This document shows positions 52,814-61,229 of a DNA stretch of 62,117 bases, in pieces. The notes below the pieces were generated by a model that ran no database searches, was not told where the DNA came from, and saw nothing but the letters and a program-made list of their open reading frames with translations. Position numbers and translations under genes: made by a program. Each line of letters begins with the position of its first letter. The stretch's first letter is position 1. The stretch is from the NCBI GenBank assembly GCA_023663685.1, contig JAMPHB010000007.1:1-62117 (forward strand), read 5' to 3'. This stretch comes from Blautia sp. Its GTDB lineage: Bacteria > Bacillota > Clostridia > Lachnospirales > Lachnospiraceae.

Positions 52814-53602
52814 TTGCAGACAAGCACAGAACAGCAGGCACTCATCAGACATCTGAATGTAATAGATGATATGTTTTTCCATAAAATTGCAGAGGACAAC
52901 GCTGTTTGCGAGGAAATCCTGCGGATTATCCTCCAAAAACCAAAATTGAAAGTTATAGATGCACAGCCACAACGTTTCCTGCGCAATATTGGGGCACATT
53001 CCGTAATCCTTGATTTACTATGCGAGGACGAAAATGGTTCAAGAATCAATGTCGAATTGCAAAAAACCGATGATGATGACCATGTAAAACGTGTACGTTT
53101 CAACAGTGCCAACATCGACACAACTTTTACAGAAAAAGGATTAGACTATAAAAATCTTCCTGACATTTATGTGATTTTTATTTCTAAATTTGATATATTT
53201 CAGGAAGGTAAAACCATTTACCATTTGAAGACTATCATTAAGGAAACCGGAACCTCCATAGATGATGGCATCCATCGGATATTCGCAAATTGTGCTGTAA
53301 ATGATGGATCCGATATTGCGGAGTTAATGCAATACTTTAAAAACAGCACTGGCAAAAACAACAAATTTCCAAAATTATCAAATCGGGTATGTTATTTTAA
53401 AGAATCAAAGGAAGGAGCTGACGCTATGACACAAGTTGTTGAAGAATATGCAAATAAAAAAGTTCTTGAGAGAGACAAGGAAACAGCCAGATTATTTTTA
53501 CAGAATGGTGCATCTATTGAACTGGTAAAAAAATCCATCCCGACCCTTTCCGTAGAATTTATCGAAAAACTAAGCCTACAACTTACATCTGTGGATCAAT
53601 AA
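52814..53602 (+). CDS. Rpn family PD-(D/E)XK nuclease / transposase-like protein
   Basis: A 262-residue protein of the PDDEXK_2 group (Rpn, recombination-promoting nuclease). The catalytic region is recognisable as SVILDLLCEDENGSRINVELQK (Asp, then ExQ-type end) with DDDDHVKRVRFNSANID after it. The C terminus has the helical LERDKETARLFLQNGASIELVKKS segment. Family members cut DNA and promote RecA-independent recombination. It starts at TTG behind AAAGGA. It is AT-rich compared with its surroundings and lies between two copies of the permease 3' end. Confidence 0.88.
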   Translation: MQTSTEQQALIRHLNVIDDMFFHKIAEDNAVCEEILRIILQKPKLKVIDAQPQRFLRNIGAHSVILDLLCEDENGSRINVELQKTDDDDHVKRVRFNSANIDTTFTEKGLDYKNLPDIYVIFISKFDIFQEGKTIYHLKTIIKETGTSIDDGIHRIFANCAVNDGSDIAELMQYFKNSTGKNNKFPKLSNRVCYFKESKEGADAMTQVVEEYANKKVLERDKETARLFLQNGASIELVKKSIPTLSVEFIEKLSLQLTSVDQ

Positions 53603-53606
53603 TAAA

Positions 53607-53640
53607 GCATGGGCATGTCCGATGCCACACATGCCCATGC
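53607..53640. terminator. Hairpin between convergent Rpn and permease genes
   Basis: Perfect 12-bp arms GCATGGGCATGT / ACATGCCCATGC with a 10-base loop, 4 bases after the Rpn stop and 16 bases from the permease stop. No strong T-run follows on either side. Confidence 0.6.
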
Positions 53641-53656
53641 CCCGCCCCAATTTCAC

Positions 53657-54820
53657 TCACCCGCCAATCTGCATCCTGCACCAGAGCCGTCTGCCGGACA
53701 CGACGCAGACGACGGCAAGCACGAGGTATACCAGCGGTGCAAGCTGGTATCCGGTAAGCCCCCCATAGAGCCGGAGTTCCAGAAATCCCTGATCCACTTT
53801 CAGCATATTGATGGGAATTAAATTCCACAGCATGGAAAGCACGCGCCAGTCCTGCGGAACCGGAATCAGCCGCGCCGCAAACACAGCCCCGATGAGAATT
53901 GCCATCGCCCCCAGACTATGATGCAAAAGCTGTGCCAGAAGCATGGCGATCAGGCCAATCAACAGCGAGGACAAAAACAGGATGCCGACCATAATCAGGC
54001 AGGTCTCGCCGATGGAAAGCGCGTGGGGAAAGATAAAGGCAAGCCCCATCTGAATGCTCTCATCAAAGCCCGATGCGCCATAATAAAGAAAATGCCCCAG
54101 CAGATACACGCCCTCTATCAGCGCGGAGGCGGCAAGCACCACTATGCTTCCCGCAATGAGCTTCGCACCATAGAGCGGCTCCCTGCCGTATCTCGCGCAC
54201 AGAAGGAGCTGGTCTGTCTTTTTCGCACTCTCCTCGGTGAACACTCCCACCATGCAGACTGCAATAAAAAAAGTGATCAGCATACTGGTCATATAAACGC
54301 CGTTCATGCTCGACAGGGCTTCCCAGGTTCCGGCATATTCATAGATAAAAGGCTTTTCAACATCTGCCTCCTGCTTTTCCCAGTGTGCCTTCTCGCTGTC
54401 CGTGAGGCCATAGCTGTCAAACATTGCAGACTGCAGATTTTCACGGAGCCGGTAAATATCCCCTGTGGCATCTGCCCCCACCCCGCCATACAAAAGCTTT
54501 GCCCGCAGATCCATGTAGGGCAGAATCTGTGTCTTATACACATCTGACTGCCAGTAATCGTCACTCCAGTAATCCTCCCCGAGCTCCGCAATCTCCGCTT
54601 CCACTTCGGCGACCTCCGCAACCAGTGATTCGTCCAGTGTGCGCCCCACGATTTTTTCCGCGGCAGCCTGCTCAAGCCCCGGCGTATCGCCATACATAAA
54701 ATCCCCTATGTAACCCGAAAAGCCGATAAACGCCTGCACGCCAAGCATTGCAATAAAAGCCGCCCATGTACTCGTCCTCTTTAACAGCTTTTTTATCTCA
54801 TAGCCAATCAAATGCCTCAT
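53657..54820 (-). CDS. ABC transporter permease (ABC-2 type)
   Basis: A 387-residue permease. The N-terminal cytosolic KKLLKRTSTWAAF runs into helix 1, a large extracytoplasmic loop (~40-170) follows, then five further helices in the second half (SMLITFFIAVCMVGVF, LIAGSIVVLAASALIEGVYLL, GETCLIMVGILFLSSLLIGLIAMLLAQLL, ending LVYLVLAVVCVVSGRRL). The layout is typical of antimicrobial-peptide or bacteriocin exporters/immunity pumps. The ATG overlaps the ATPase stop by 4 bases. Its last ~113 bases are duplicated downstream (52510-52674). Confidence 0.9.
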   Translation of the reverse strand: MRHLIGYEIKKLLKRTSTWAAFIAMLGVQAFIGFSGYIGDFMYGDTPGLEQAAAEKIVGRTLDESLVAEVAEVEAEIAELGEDYWSDDYWQSDVYKTQILPYMDLRAKLLYGGVGADATGDIYRLRENLQSAMFDSYGLTDSEKAHWEKQEADVEKPFIYEYAGTWEALSSMNGVYMTSMLITFFIAVCMVGVFTEESAKKTDQLLLCARYGREPLYGAKLIAGSIVVLAASALIEGVYLLGHFLYYGASGFDESIQMGLAFIFPHALSIGETCLIMVGILFLSSLLIGLIAMLLAQLLHHSLGAMAILIGAVFAARLIPVPQDWRVLSMLWNLIPINMLKVDQGFLELRLYGGLTGYQLAPLVYLVLAVVCVVSGRRLWCRMQIGG

Positions 54821-55521
54821 ATCTGCTCTCCCTCCTCAAACTCCCTGAGATAGAAATCTTCCAGATCCCCCGTAATCTCCTCTCTCGTGCCGTCAAATAC
54901 AAGCTGCCCCTCCTTCATCATAAGAATCCGATCGGCAATCTTATCCACGTCCGATACAATGTGGGTGGACAACAGCACGATCGAACCCTTTCCCAGCTCC
55001 GCAATCAGATTGCGGAAGCGCACCCTCTCCTTCGGATCCAGCCCCGCCGTCGGCTCGTCGAGAATCAGCAGATCCGGCTCGTTTAAAAGCGCCTGCGCAA
55101 TACCGATGCGCTGCTTCATGCCACCGGAATAAGTCTTCATCTTTTTATCAGCGGCGTCCTCCATGGCCACCAGCGTAAGCAGACTTTCCACACGCTCCTT
55201 CGCCGCTTTTTTTCCGATTCCTTTTAATGCCGCCATGTACATGAGAAAATCCCGCCCGGTAAAATTCGGATAATAGCCGAAATCCTGAGGCAGATAGCCC
55301 AGCCTGTCCCGGTACGCCTCGCTTACCACGTCAGTTTTATCCAGCGTGATTGTCCCTCCCGTGGGCGTTAAAATGCCACAGATCATCCGCATGAGTGTCG
55401 TCTTGCCCGCGCCGTTTGCTCCGAGCAGCCCATAGATGCCCGGCCCAAAGGAATAGCTCAGCCGGTCTACCGCAATCTTATTCTTGTATTGTTTTGTCAG
55501 TCGGTCAATTTTCAGCTCCAT
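54817..55521 (-). CDS. ABC transporter ATP-binding protein
   Basis: A 234-residue ATPase. Walker A GANGAGKTTLMRMI, Q-loop GYLPQDFGYYPNFT, signature YSGGMKQRIGIAQALL, Walker B LLILDEPTAGLDP, H-loop LLSTHIVSDV. It belongs to the group that pairs with ABC-2 permeases such as the next gene. ATG behind GGAGGGAG. Confidence 0.95.
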   Translation of the reverse strand: MELKIDRLTKQYKNKIAVDRLSYSFGPGIYGLLGANGAGKTTLMRMICGILTPTGGTITLDKTDVVSEAYRDRLGYLPQDFGYYPNFTGRDFLMYMAALKGIGKKAAKERVESLLTLVAMEDAADKKMKTYSGGMKQRIGIAQALLNEPDLLILDEPTAGLDPKERVRFRNLIAELGKGSIVLLSTHIVSDVDKIADRILMMKEGQLVFDGTREEITGDLEDFYLREFEEGEQI

Positions 55522-55533
55522 AATACTCCCTCC

Positions 55534-56226
55534 CTACACGAATCCCGGTTCGCGCAAAAGCCCTATGCTCTCCCGGACGGTAAATACTGCCGCCGCAAAC
55601 GCCGCAAACATCCACAAAAGCAGATATTTTTCCTCATATATAACGCTGCAGCAGGAATGCACGGCAGGCACTGCCGCCGCCACGAAAACCGCCGCACAAA
55701 AGCAGAGCCAGTTCCCTTCTGTCCCCCGAAATCTTCTCACCGCCGCAAGCCCCAGCGACGCGGTCAGAAGATAGGGCACCAGCAGATACATGAGCTGGGC
55801 AAGCGGAGCGGCTCCCGTCGCAAAGGAGATTACGAGCAGCATCAGCAGATTCCCGGCTCCGAGGATGAGCATCCGCATCAGCACAATGCTCTGGAGGTTA
55901 AAAAGCGCCCCCTGCTCCAGCTCCTGCATACCGTAACGGCACGATTTACAGCTCTCTGTGACGGAGAGCATCACAAGAAAAGGCACCATGCCATAAATCC
56001 AGTTGACGCCCCGCGTGTATTCCTCCACTCCCGACAGAACACACGCCGCCGCGAAAAACAGCAGGGAAAACGCCCATACTGCCTTTGAGATGTAGCGCAG
56101 CTGTGTAAACAGCATGTGAAAAAGAGAAATGTGTCTCGGCGCATAGCGCCGCAGAAACCACTGCCTGCCTTCCGGCGCCGGTGCATCGTAATACTCACGC
56201 AAAAACTCTTTAGTCCTTTTGTCCAT
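55534..56226 (-). CDS. Membrane protein, possible anti-sigma factor
   Basis: 230 residues. A short cytosolic N terminus (KEFLREYYDAPAPEGRQWFLRRYAPRHISLFHMLFTQLRYI) is followed by six hydrophobic segments. It starts 17 bases inside the ECF sigma gene, and such overlap usually couples a sigma factor to its anti-sigma partner. No zinc-binding HxxxCxxC is present. It may also be a third transporter subunit; the family is not recognised. Confidence 0.72.
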   Translation of the reverse strand: MDKRTKEFLREYYDAPAPEGRQWFLRRYAPRHISLFHMLFTQLRYISKAVWAFSLLFFAAACVLSGVEEYTRGVNWIYGMVPFLVMLSVTESCKSCRYGMQELEQGALFNLQSIVLMRMLILGAGNLLMLLVISFATGAAPLAQLMYLLVPYLLTASLGLAAVRRFRGTEGNWLCFCAAVFVAAAVPAVHSCCSVIYEEKYLLLWMFAAFAAAVFTVRESIGLLREPGFV

Positions 56227-56665
56227 CCGTGATCCTCCTCTCCAGCCTTTCGGTCAGTTTTTTGAGCTCACGCCGCAGGGCAAAACGCGATCTCCCGTAA
56301 AGAGCCTCCAGCGTCTGCATAGGCACTTCGTTGACATAGCGCATCAGTAAAAGTTCGCGCTCCTCCTCCGAAAGCTCCTCCATGGCCGCCCACAGAGCCA
56401 GCCTTTCCAGAGTCTCCTGCTCAAAGCCGACAGACACAGTCTCCATCTCCTCACTGGAAAAATGCTTTTCCCTGCGAAACTCATCCATGCAGAGATTGCG
56501 CGCAATCGTATACAGATAAGCGAGCGGCCGTCCCCTGTCCCGGTAGCCTTTGCTCTCAAAAAAACGCAAGAAGGTCTCCTGCACGATATCCTCTGCCACC
56601 GCCATGTTTTTCACTTTAAAAAAACAATAGCGGTACAGCTTGTCGTACTGTTCCTCGATATCCAT
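56210..56665 (-). CDS. ECF-type RNA polymerase sigma factor
   Basis: A 151-residue group IV sigma factor. Region 2: YDKLYRYCFFKVKNMAVAEDIVQETFLRFFES and PLAYLYTIARNLCMDEFRR. Region 4: LSEEERELLLMRYVNEVPMQTLEALYGRSRFALRRELKKL. The ATG at 56665 follows AGGAGG; the upstream open frame is non-coding. It is the first gene of an operon with a membrane protein and an ABC pair, so it probably controls its own transporter in response to envelope stress or peptide antibiotics (inference). Confidence 0.9.
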   Translation of the reverse strand: MDIEEQYDKLYRYCFFKVKNMAVAEDIVQETFLRFFESKGYRDRGRPLAYLYTIARNLCMDEFRREKHFSSEEMETVSVGFEQETLERLALWAAMEELSEEERELLLMRYVNEVPMQTLEALYGRSRFALRRELKKLTERLERRITDGQKD

Positions 56666-56794
56666 CCGGCCAAGCTCCTCCTTCCTGCATCTGTATAACG
56701 GATTTCCCCGCCGCGATGTGCGCAATGTCCTTACATTTTTTATTCTGCCCATTTCTCGTTTTCTGAAATGGGAAGCATAAAAATGTCTATAGAA

Positions 56795-56831
56795 AACAGC
56801 GGGATTCCACTGTACCAGTGTTCCCGCTGTT
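56795..56831. terminator. Terminator after the GNAT gene
   Basis: A long interrupted stem: AACAGCGGGA pairs with CCCGCTGTT, and inner CACTG with CAGTG. It is followed by TATTTTTG on the plus side and preceded by AGAAAA (TTTTCT for minus transcripts). It lies 19 bases beyond the GNAT stop. Confidence 0.75.
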
Positions 56832-56849
56832 ATTTTTGTCATGCATCCA

Positions 56850-57365
56850 TCATTCGCACGCAATCCAGTATCTCTTATAGGTTATGCCCGCATCCTCGTC
56901 GTAATAGTCATTTTCGTATTTGCCGCAGGATTCTATCACCTTTACCGAAGCGGTATTATCATTTCTGCAAGTCACCAGAACCTTTTCCAGCCCTATCGCT
57001 CCCGCCTTTTCCAATGCAAGCATCAGCAATATCTTTCCATATCCCTTTTTTCTTTCCCCCGGCCTCACAAGATAACCGATATTTCCACTGTGATTGATCA
57101 GTGCACCTTTTAACACATGTCTTAAAACAAAACCGCCTACCAGCCTGCCCTCATCAAATACGCCAAAAATTGTCTGCGGCGAATAATCCGCAGGAATCCG
57201 CTCCTGATGCTTCCATTGTTCCAGCTTATCCAGAAACAGACTGTAGTCTTCGATTCTCTCTATGTCGTTCAGTCCCTCGAAATTTGCGTCACACGTCTCT
57301 ATTTCAGCGACCATGGCAAGCAGCGACTCCCTGTCCTGTTCCGTAAATTCTCTCGCGATTACCAT
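56850..57365 (-). CDS. GNAT family N-acetyltransferase
   Basis: A 171-residue GNAT protein. N-terminal REFTEQDRESLLAMVAEI; acetyl-CoA site NIGYLVRPGERKKGYGKILLMLALEKAG with the Q/RxxGxG/A-type loop RKKGYG; strand LEKVLVTCRNDNTASVKVIESCGKYEN. The target is unknown. The ATG at 57365 has only a weak site (AAGGGA, 13 bases away), so the start is uncertain. It lies 28 bases downstream of the isomerase gene. Confidence 0.87.
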   Translation of the reverse strand: MVIAREFTEQDRESLLAMVAEIETCDANFEGLNDIERIEDYSLFLDKLEQWKHQERIPADYSPQTIFGVFDEGRLVGGFVLRHVLKGALINHSGNIGYLVRPGERKKGYGKILLMLALEKAGAIGLEKVLVTCRNDNTASVKVIESCGKYENDYYDEDAGITYKRYWIACE

Positions 57366-57393
57366 AGAAACACCAGTCCCTTCTTTTCCATCT

Positions 57394-58875
57394 TTAAAAA
57401 GGATTCTCCGTCGGATACGGCAGGCTCTGCGGCTGGTTATAGTTAATGTCCTCCATCGGCACGCCGATGTATTTGAACACCTCAAACAGCTCCCTTCCGT
57501 AATGCCCGAAAGCCACCGCGCCGTGGTGCGGATAGTTTTTCTCAATCAGCACATGCCGGTAAAAACGCCCCATCTCTTTAATGGCAAACACACCGATTCC
57601 CCCGAAGGAGCGGGTGGCAACCGGCAGCACCTCCCCCTGCGCCACATAAGCCCGCAGCTTTCCGTCTGCTGTGGACTGCAGGCGGTAGAAGGTGATATTG
57701 CCGGGCACAATATCCCCCTCTAAGGTGCCGTTCGTCACCTCCACCGGGAGGCTTCTCGCCATAATCATCTGATTTTTCATCTCACAGCTGCTCAGCTTGC
57801 CCGAGCAGGTATTGCCGCAATGAAAGCCCATAAAGGTGTCCGTATGCTTATAGTCAAATCTGCCTCCAATGGACTCCTTGTACATATCCTTCGGCACAGA
57901 ATTGTTGATATCCAGAAGCGTCACCGCGTCCCGGCTCACACAGGTTCCGATAAACTCACTCAGCACACCATAAATATCCACCTCGCAGGACACCGGAATT
58001 CCCCGCCCCGTGAGACGGCTGTTCACATAGCAGGGCACAAAACCAAACTGTGTCTGGAACGCAGGCCAGCATTTTCCGGCAATCGCCACATATTTGCGGT
58101 AACCCCTGTGCTCTTCTATCCAGTCCAAAAGCGTGAGCTCATACTGCGCCAGACTCGTGAGAATCTCCGGCTTCTTGTTTCCCGCGCCAAGCTCCGCCTC
58201 CATGTCGCGCACGACCTCGGGAATCCTCTCGTCTCCGGCATGCTTATGAAATGCCTCAAACAGATCGAGCTCAGAGTTCTCCTCAATCTCTACACCCAGA
58301 TTATAGAGCTGCTGGATCGGCGCATTGCAGGCCAGAAAGTTCATGGGCCGGGGGCCGAAGGAAATAATCTTTAGCTCCGAGAGCCCTGCCACAGCCCGCG
58401 CAACCGGCAAAAAATCGTGGATCATGTCGGCGCACTCCCCGGCGTCTCCCACCGGATATTCCGGAATGTACGCGCCCACATTGCGGAGCTTTAAATTATA
58501 GCTGGCGTTTAGCATACCGCAATAGGCATCGCCCCTTCCCTGCACGAGATCGTTCTGGCTCTCCTCCGCCGCCGCCACAAACATCTTCGGGCCGTCAAAA
58601 TGCTTCGCCAAAAGCGTCTCGGAAATCTCCGGGCCAAAGTTGCCAAGATAGACGCACAGCGCGTTGCAGCCCGCTTTTTTTATGTCCTTTAACGCCTGCA
58701 CCATGTGAAGCTCGCTCTCCACAATGCAGACCGGACACTCATAAATATCCGCGCTGTCATATTTTGCCGTGTAGGCTTCCACCAGCGCCCTCCTGCGGTT
58801 CACAGAGAGGGACTCCGGAAAACAGTCACGGCTTACCGCCACAATACCGATTTTCACCTCTGGAATATTGTTCAT
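57394..58875 (-). CDS. L-fucose isomerase-like protein
   Basis: A 493-residue protein of the L-fucose/L-arabinose isomerase superfamily, shorter than FucI (~590). Features: N-terminal VKIGIVAVSRDCFPESLSVNRRRAL, core ISFGPRPMNFLACNAPIQQLYNLG, metal-site candidates CEVDIYG (Glu) and FDYKHTDTFMGFHCGN, and GTLEGDIVPGNITFYRL. By family it interconverts an aldose and ketose with a divalent metal. Substrate (fucose, arabinose or another sugar) is not settled by the sequence. The ATG at 58875 follows AGGAGGAGG. It is divergent from a LacI regulator that probably represses it. Confidence 0.85.
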   Translation of the reverse strand: MNNIPEVKIGIVAVSRDCFPESLSVNRRRALVEAYTAKYDSADIYECPVCIVESELHMVQALKDIKKAGCNALCVYLGNFGPEISETLLAKHFDGPKMFVAAAEESQNDLVQGRGDAYCGMLNASYNLKLRNVGAYIPEYPVGDAGECADMIHDFLPVARAVAGLSELKIISFGPRPMNFLACNAPIQQLYNLGVEIEENSELDLFEAFHKHAGDERIPEVVRDMEAELGAGNKKPEILTSLAQYELTLLDWIEEHRGYRKYVAIAGKCWPAFQTQFGFVPCYVNSRLTGRGIPVSCEVDIYGVLSEFIGTCVSRDAVTLLDINNSVPKDMYKESIGGRFDYKHTDTFMGFHCGNTCSGKLSSCEMKNQMIMARSLPVEVTNGTLEGDIVPGNITFYRLQSTADGKLRAYVAQGEVLPVATRSFGGIGVFAIKEMGRFYRHVLIEKNYPHHGAVAFGHYGRELFEVFKYIGVPMEDINYNQPQSLPYPTENPF

Positions 58876-58891
58876 AGTTTTCCTCCTCCTT

Positions 58892-58943
58892 TGTGCTCGC
58901 GCACATATAGGAATAGTATACCGTCTGGGCTGGAAAAGTTCAA
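58892..58943 (-). promoter_or_regulatory. Promoter and operator of the isomerase gene
   Basis: Minus-strand sigma-A promoter TTGAAC (58938-58943), 17 bases, TATACT (58915-58920). Operator 58892-58905 (TGTGCTCGCGCACA) lies 9 bases downstream of the -10, over the predicted start site, a position suited to repression. A second copy of the operator is at 59017-59030. Confidence 0.75.
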
Positions 58944-59016
58944 CCAGTTTTTCCATAAAAAGAATATTTTAGGAATATCCCCCAAATTGTCATCAGATAT
59001 TTTGTGCAACATTTCA

Positions 59017-59072
59017 TGTGCTCGAACACAATGTGATTATCGGTTGACTTTTCCCTCTTCTAATGCTACCAT
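59017..59072 (+). promoter_or_regulatory. Second operator and promoter of the LacI regulator gene
   Basis: Operator 59017-59030 (TGTGCTCGAACACA) matches the first at 12 of 14 bases and has the central CG typical of LacI-family sites. The plus-strand promoter is TTGACT (59044-59049), 17 bases, then a weak TACCAT (59067-59072). Two sites 125 bases apart suit DNA looping or autoregulation. Confidence 0.65.
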
Positions 59073-59120
59073 GGATATATTGCAGACAGTAAAACAGGCT
59101 CCGAGGGAAAGGGGAAAGTT

Positions 59121-60137
59121 ATGCCTACCATAAAAGAAATCGCTGAACTGGCCGGAGTCTCCCGGGGCACGGTAGACCGTGTGCTGAATAACCGGGGCTC
59201 GGTCAATCCCGCGACCGCCCAGCGGGTCAGGGAAATTGCCGAACGGCTGCATTACCAGCCAAACAAGGCGGGACTCATGCTGGCCGCCCAGAAAAAGAAT
59301 ATCAAAATCGGCGTTGTCCTCTTTTCAGATTCCAATCCATTATTTAAAGAGCTTCTGGAGGGAATCTCCGCAAAACAGCAGGAGCTTGCAGGCTATAACT
59401 GCTCGCTGCTCATACGGCAGACCGATTTCGATGAAATGGCCCAGTTTTCCGCCATGGAGGAGCTTTTAAAGGACGGAATCCACGGGCTGGTGATCACGCC
59501 CTGCAGCTCCCCCTACATCGCGGCGGAGATTGACCGCTTTAAGGATCTGGGAATTCCCGTAATCACAGTGAATACTGATATCGCCTCAAAGCGCATGGCC
59601 TATGTGGGGAGCGATTCCCTGCGCAGCGGACAGACTGCCGCCGGACTCATGGGCCGGATGACCTTCGGGGAGATCCACACGGGAATCGTCACGGGCTCCT
59701 CCCGCATCCAGTGCCACACGGAACGCCTTACCGGCTTTACCCGGACTCTGGAACAGAGCTATCCCCGCATCCATGTCACAGAGACGATTGAGAACCACGA
59801 CGATGATGTGGAGAGCTTTGAAAAGGTCAAAGCCATGCTGGAGACCCACCCCGAGATCAATGCCCTGTATTTTGCTGCCGGGGGCATATACGGCGGCTGT
59901 CAGGCTGTCCAGTCCCTGCAGCGCACCGACCATATGCAGATCATCACCCATGACTGTGTTCCCGCCACCGCAGAGCTTCTTCGCTCCGGCATCATTACTG
60001 CGACCATCTGCCAGCAGCCCTACAGGCAGGGCTATCTGCCCGTGGAGCTTTTGTCCCGCTATCTGCTGGAGGGTATCGCCCCGGAGCAGGAACTGAATTA
60101 TATGGACATCGACATACGAATAAAGGAGAACCTTTAA
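59121..60137 (+). CDS. LacI family transcriptional regulator
   Basis: 338 residues. N-terminal LacI helix-turn-helix and hinge (MPTIKEIAELAGVSRGTVDR ... NPATAQRVREIAERLHYQPNKAG), then a periplasmic-binding-protein-like sugar sensor with KIGVVLFSDSNPLFKELLEGI and TVNTDIASKRMAYVGSDSLRSGQTAA, closer to ribose/xylose-type substrate-binding proteins. ATG behind AAAGGGGAAAG. It is divergent from the isomerase; paired operators between them indicate local control. Confidence 0.93.
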   Translation: MPTIKEIAELAGVSRGTVDRVLNNRGSVNPATAQRVREIAERLHYQPNKAGLMLAAQKKNIKIGVVLFSDSNPLFKELLEGISAKQQELAGYNCSLLIRQTDFDEMAQFSAMEELLKDGIHGLVITPCSSPYIAAEIDRFKDLGIPVITVNTDIASKRMAYVGSDSLRSGQTAAGLMGRMTFGEIHTGIVTGSSRIQCHTERLTGFTRTLEQSYPRIHVTETIENHDDDVESFEKVKAMLETHPEINALYFAAGGIYGGCQAVQSLQRTDHMQIITHDCVPATAELLRSGIITATICQQPYRQGYLPVELLSRYLLEGIAPEQELNYMDIDIRIKENL

Positions 60138-60150
60138 AAGGTTCTCCTTT
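60122..60150 (+). terminator. Terminator overlapping the LacI-family stop codon
   Basis: 14-base arms (60122-60135 and 60137-60150; AAAGGAGAACC... / ...GGTTCTCCTTT), ending in a T-run. The left arm encodes the last residues KENL and the stop lies in the loop, so the hairpin can form only once ribosomes have left the end of the gene. Confidence 0.88.
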
Positions 60151-60179
60151 TTACAACTTACCCAGACAATTCTCATAAT

Positions 60180-60983
60180 CTATAACTCATCCAGATAGTC
60201 CTCAAAATAGTTGTTGTAGGGACCGTCCTCCTGATAGAACTGATAAGGGTTCGTATTGTAGTAGTCCTCGTAGTAGTCCTCCAGGTTTATGTCGTCCATC
60301 TTAGATGCCACGGCAACCCAGAAAACCGTTCCCAGAATAATTGAAATCCCGGCTGTCACAATTCCGGCAATTGCCACTCCCTTCTGCCGGTTCTTCACCA
60401 TCTGCACAATTCCAAATATGATTGCAAGCACCGCCATAATATAGTTCACACAGCACCCGAACAAAAATACCGACGCCACGCCAAGCACTAAAGAAGCGAT
60501 GCCAAAACCGACGCCGTCTCCCTTCGGACTCATGCCATATCCCTGCTGCATCGGCTGACCATAGGCCTGCTGCCCCATGCCATATCCCTGCTGCATCGGC
60601 TGACTGTATGGCTGTCCTGCCTGACCGTATGACTGTCCCACCGGTTGACTGTACGGCGGCTGTCCTGCCTGACTGTATGGCTGGCCTGCCTGACCGTACG
60701 GCTGTCCCGCTCCCTGACTGTACGGCGGCTGTCCTGCCTGACCGTATGACTGTCCCGCCTGACTGTACGGTGGCTGTCCTGCCTGACTGTATGGCTGTCC
60801 CGCTCCCTGACCCGGCTGGCTGTATGGCTGTGGCGGCACATCTTCGTGTGCCTGCTCCACAGACTGACTCTCCTGCTCTATCGGCTGATTCTCCTGCTCT
60901 ATCGGCTGGTTTTCCTGCTCCCCTGACTGAGTCTCCTGCCCATTTAACAAATCGGATGTATTCTCAAATAATTCCTCGTCCAT
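60180..60983 (-). CDS. Repeat-rich DUF4190-like membrane protein
   Basis: 267 residues. An acidic Gln/Glu-rich N terminus ([10 protein letters not shown] repeats) comes first. About 100 residues of Gly/Gln/Pro/Tyr/Ser repeats of the form QAGQPYS / QAGQPPYS / MQQGYGM follow (~50-150). Two membrane helices (~155-230: [52 protein letters not shown]) and a short acidic tail complete it. This resembles Firmicute DUF4190 proteins with disordered cytosolic tails; role unknown. The ATG at 60983 follows GAGG. Confidence 0.8.
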   Translation of the reverse strand: MDEELFENTSDLLNGQETQSGEQENQPIEQENQPIEQESQSVEQAHEDVPPQPYSQPGQGAGQPYSQAGQPPYSQAGQSYGQAGQPPYSQGAGQPYGQAGQPYSQAGQPPYSQPVGQSYGQAGQPYSQPMQQGYGMGQQAYGQPMQQGYGMSPKGDGVGFGIASLVLGVASVFLFGCCVNYIMAVLAIIFGIVQMVKNRQKGVAIAGIVTAGISIILGTVFWVAVASKMDDINLEDYYEDYYNTNPYQFYQEDGPYNNYFEDYLDEL

Positions 60984-61055
60984 GTATGAAATCCTCACTT
61001 TTCCGTAATATGAAAAGTATAGCATTACTTATCTGCGCTTGTCAATCAACTGTGC

Positions 61056-61210
61056 GCACCACGGAAACCAATCTTTGCCATTCCGGACGGTCGCGTCAGG
61101 GGATACCGCATTCTCAGAACATTTAGAAAATCCATTTGACGGAACAGATAGCGTAGAGCCTTCTTAGCGCATTTCATCACCCGGAATGGCAAAATTGATT
61201 TCCGTGGTGC
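61056..61210. repeat. MITE-like 155-bp inverted-repeat element
   Basis: Left arm 61056-61086 (31 bases, begins GCACCACGGAAA) and right arm 61181-61210 (30 bases) are complementary except one substitution and one extra base. The 94-base interior has no gene. No target-site duplication is obvious. It could be a non-autonomous mobile element or a long-stem RNA; it lies between the HepT gene and the DUF4190-like gene. Confidence 0.7.
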
Positions 61211-61229
61211 ATGGACACTGAAAGATCTG

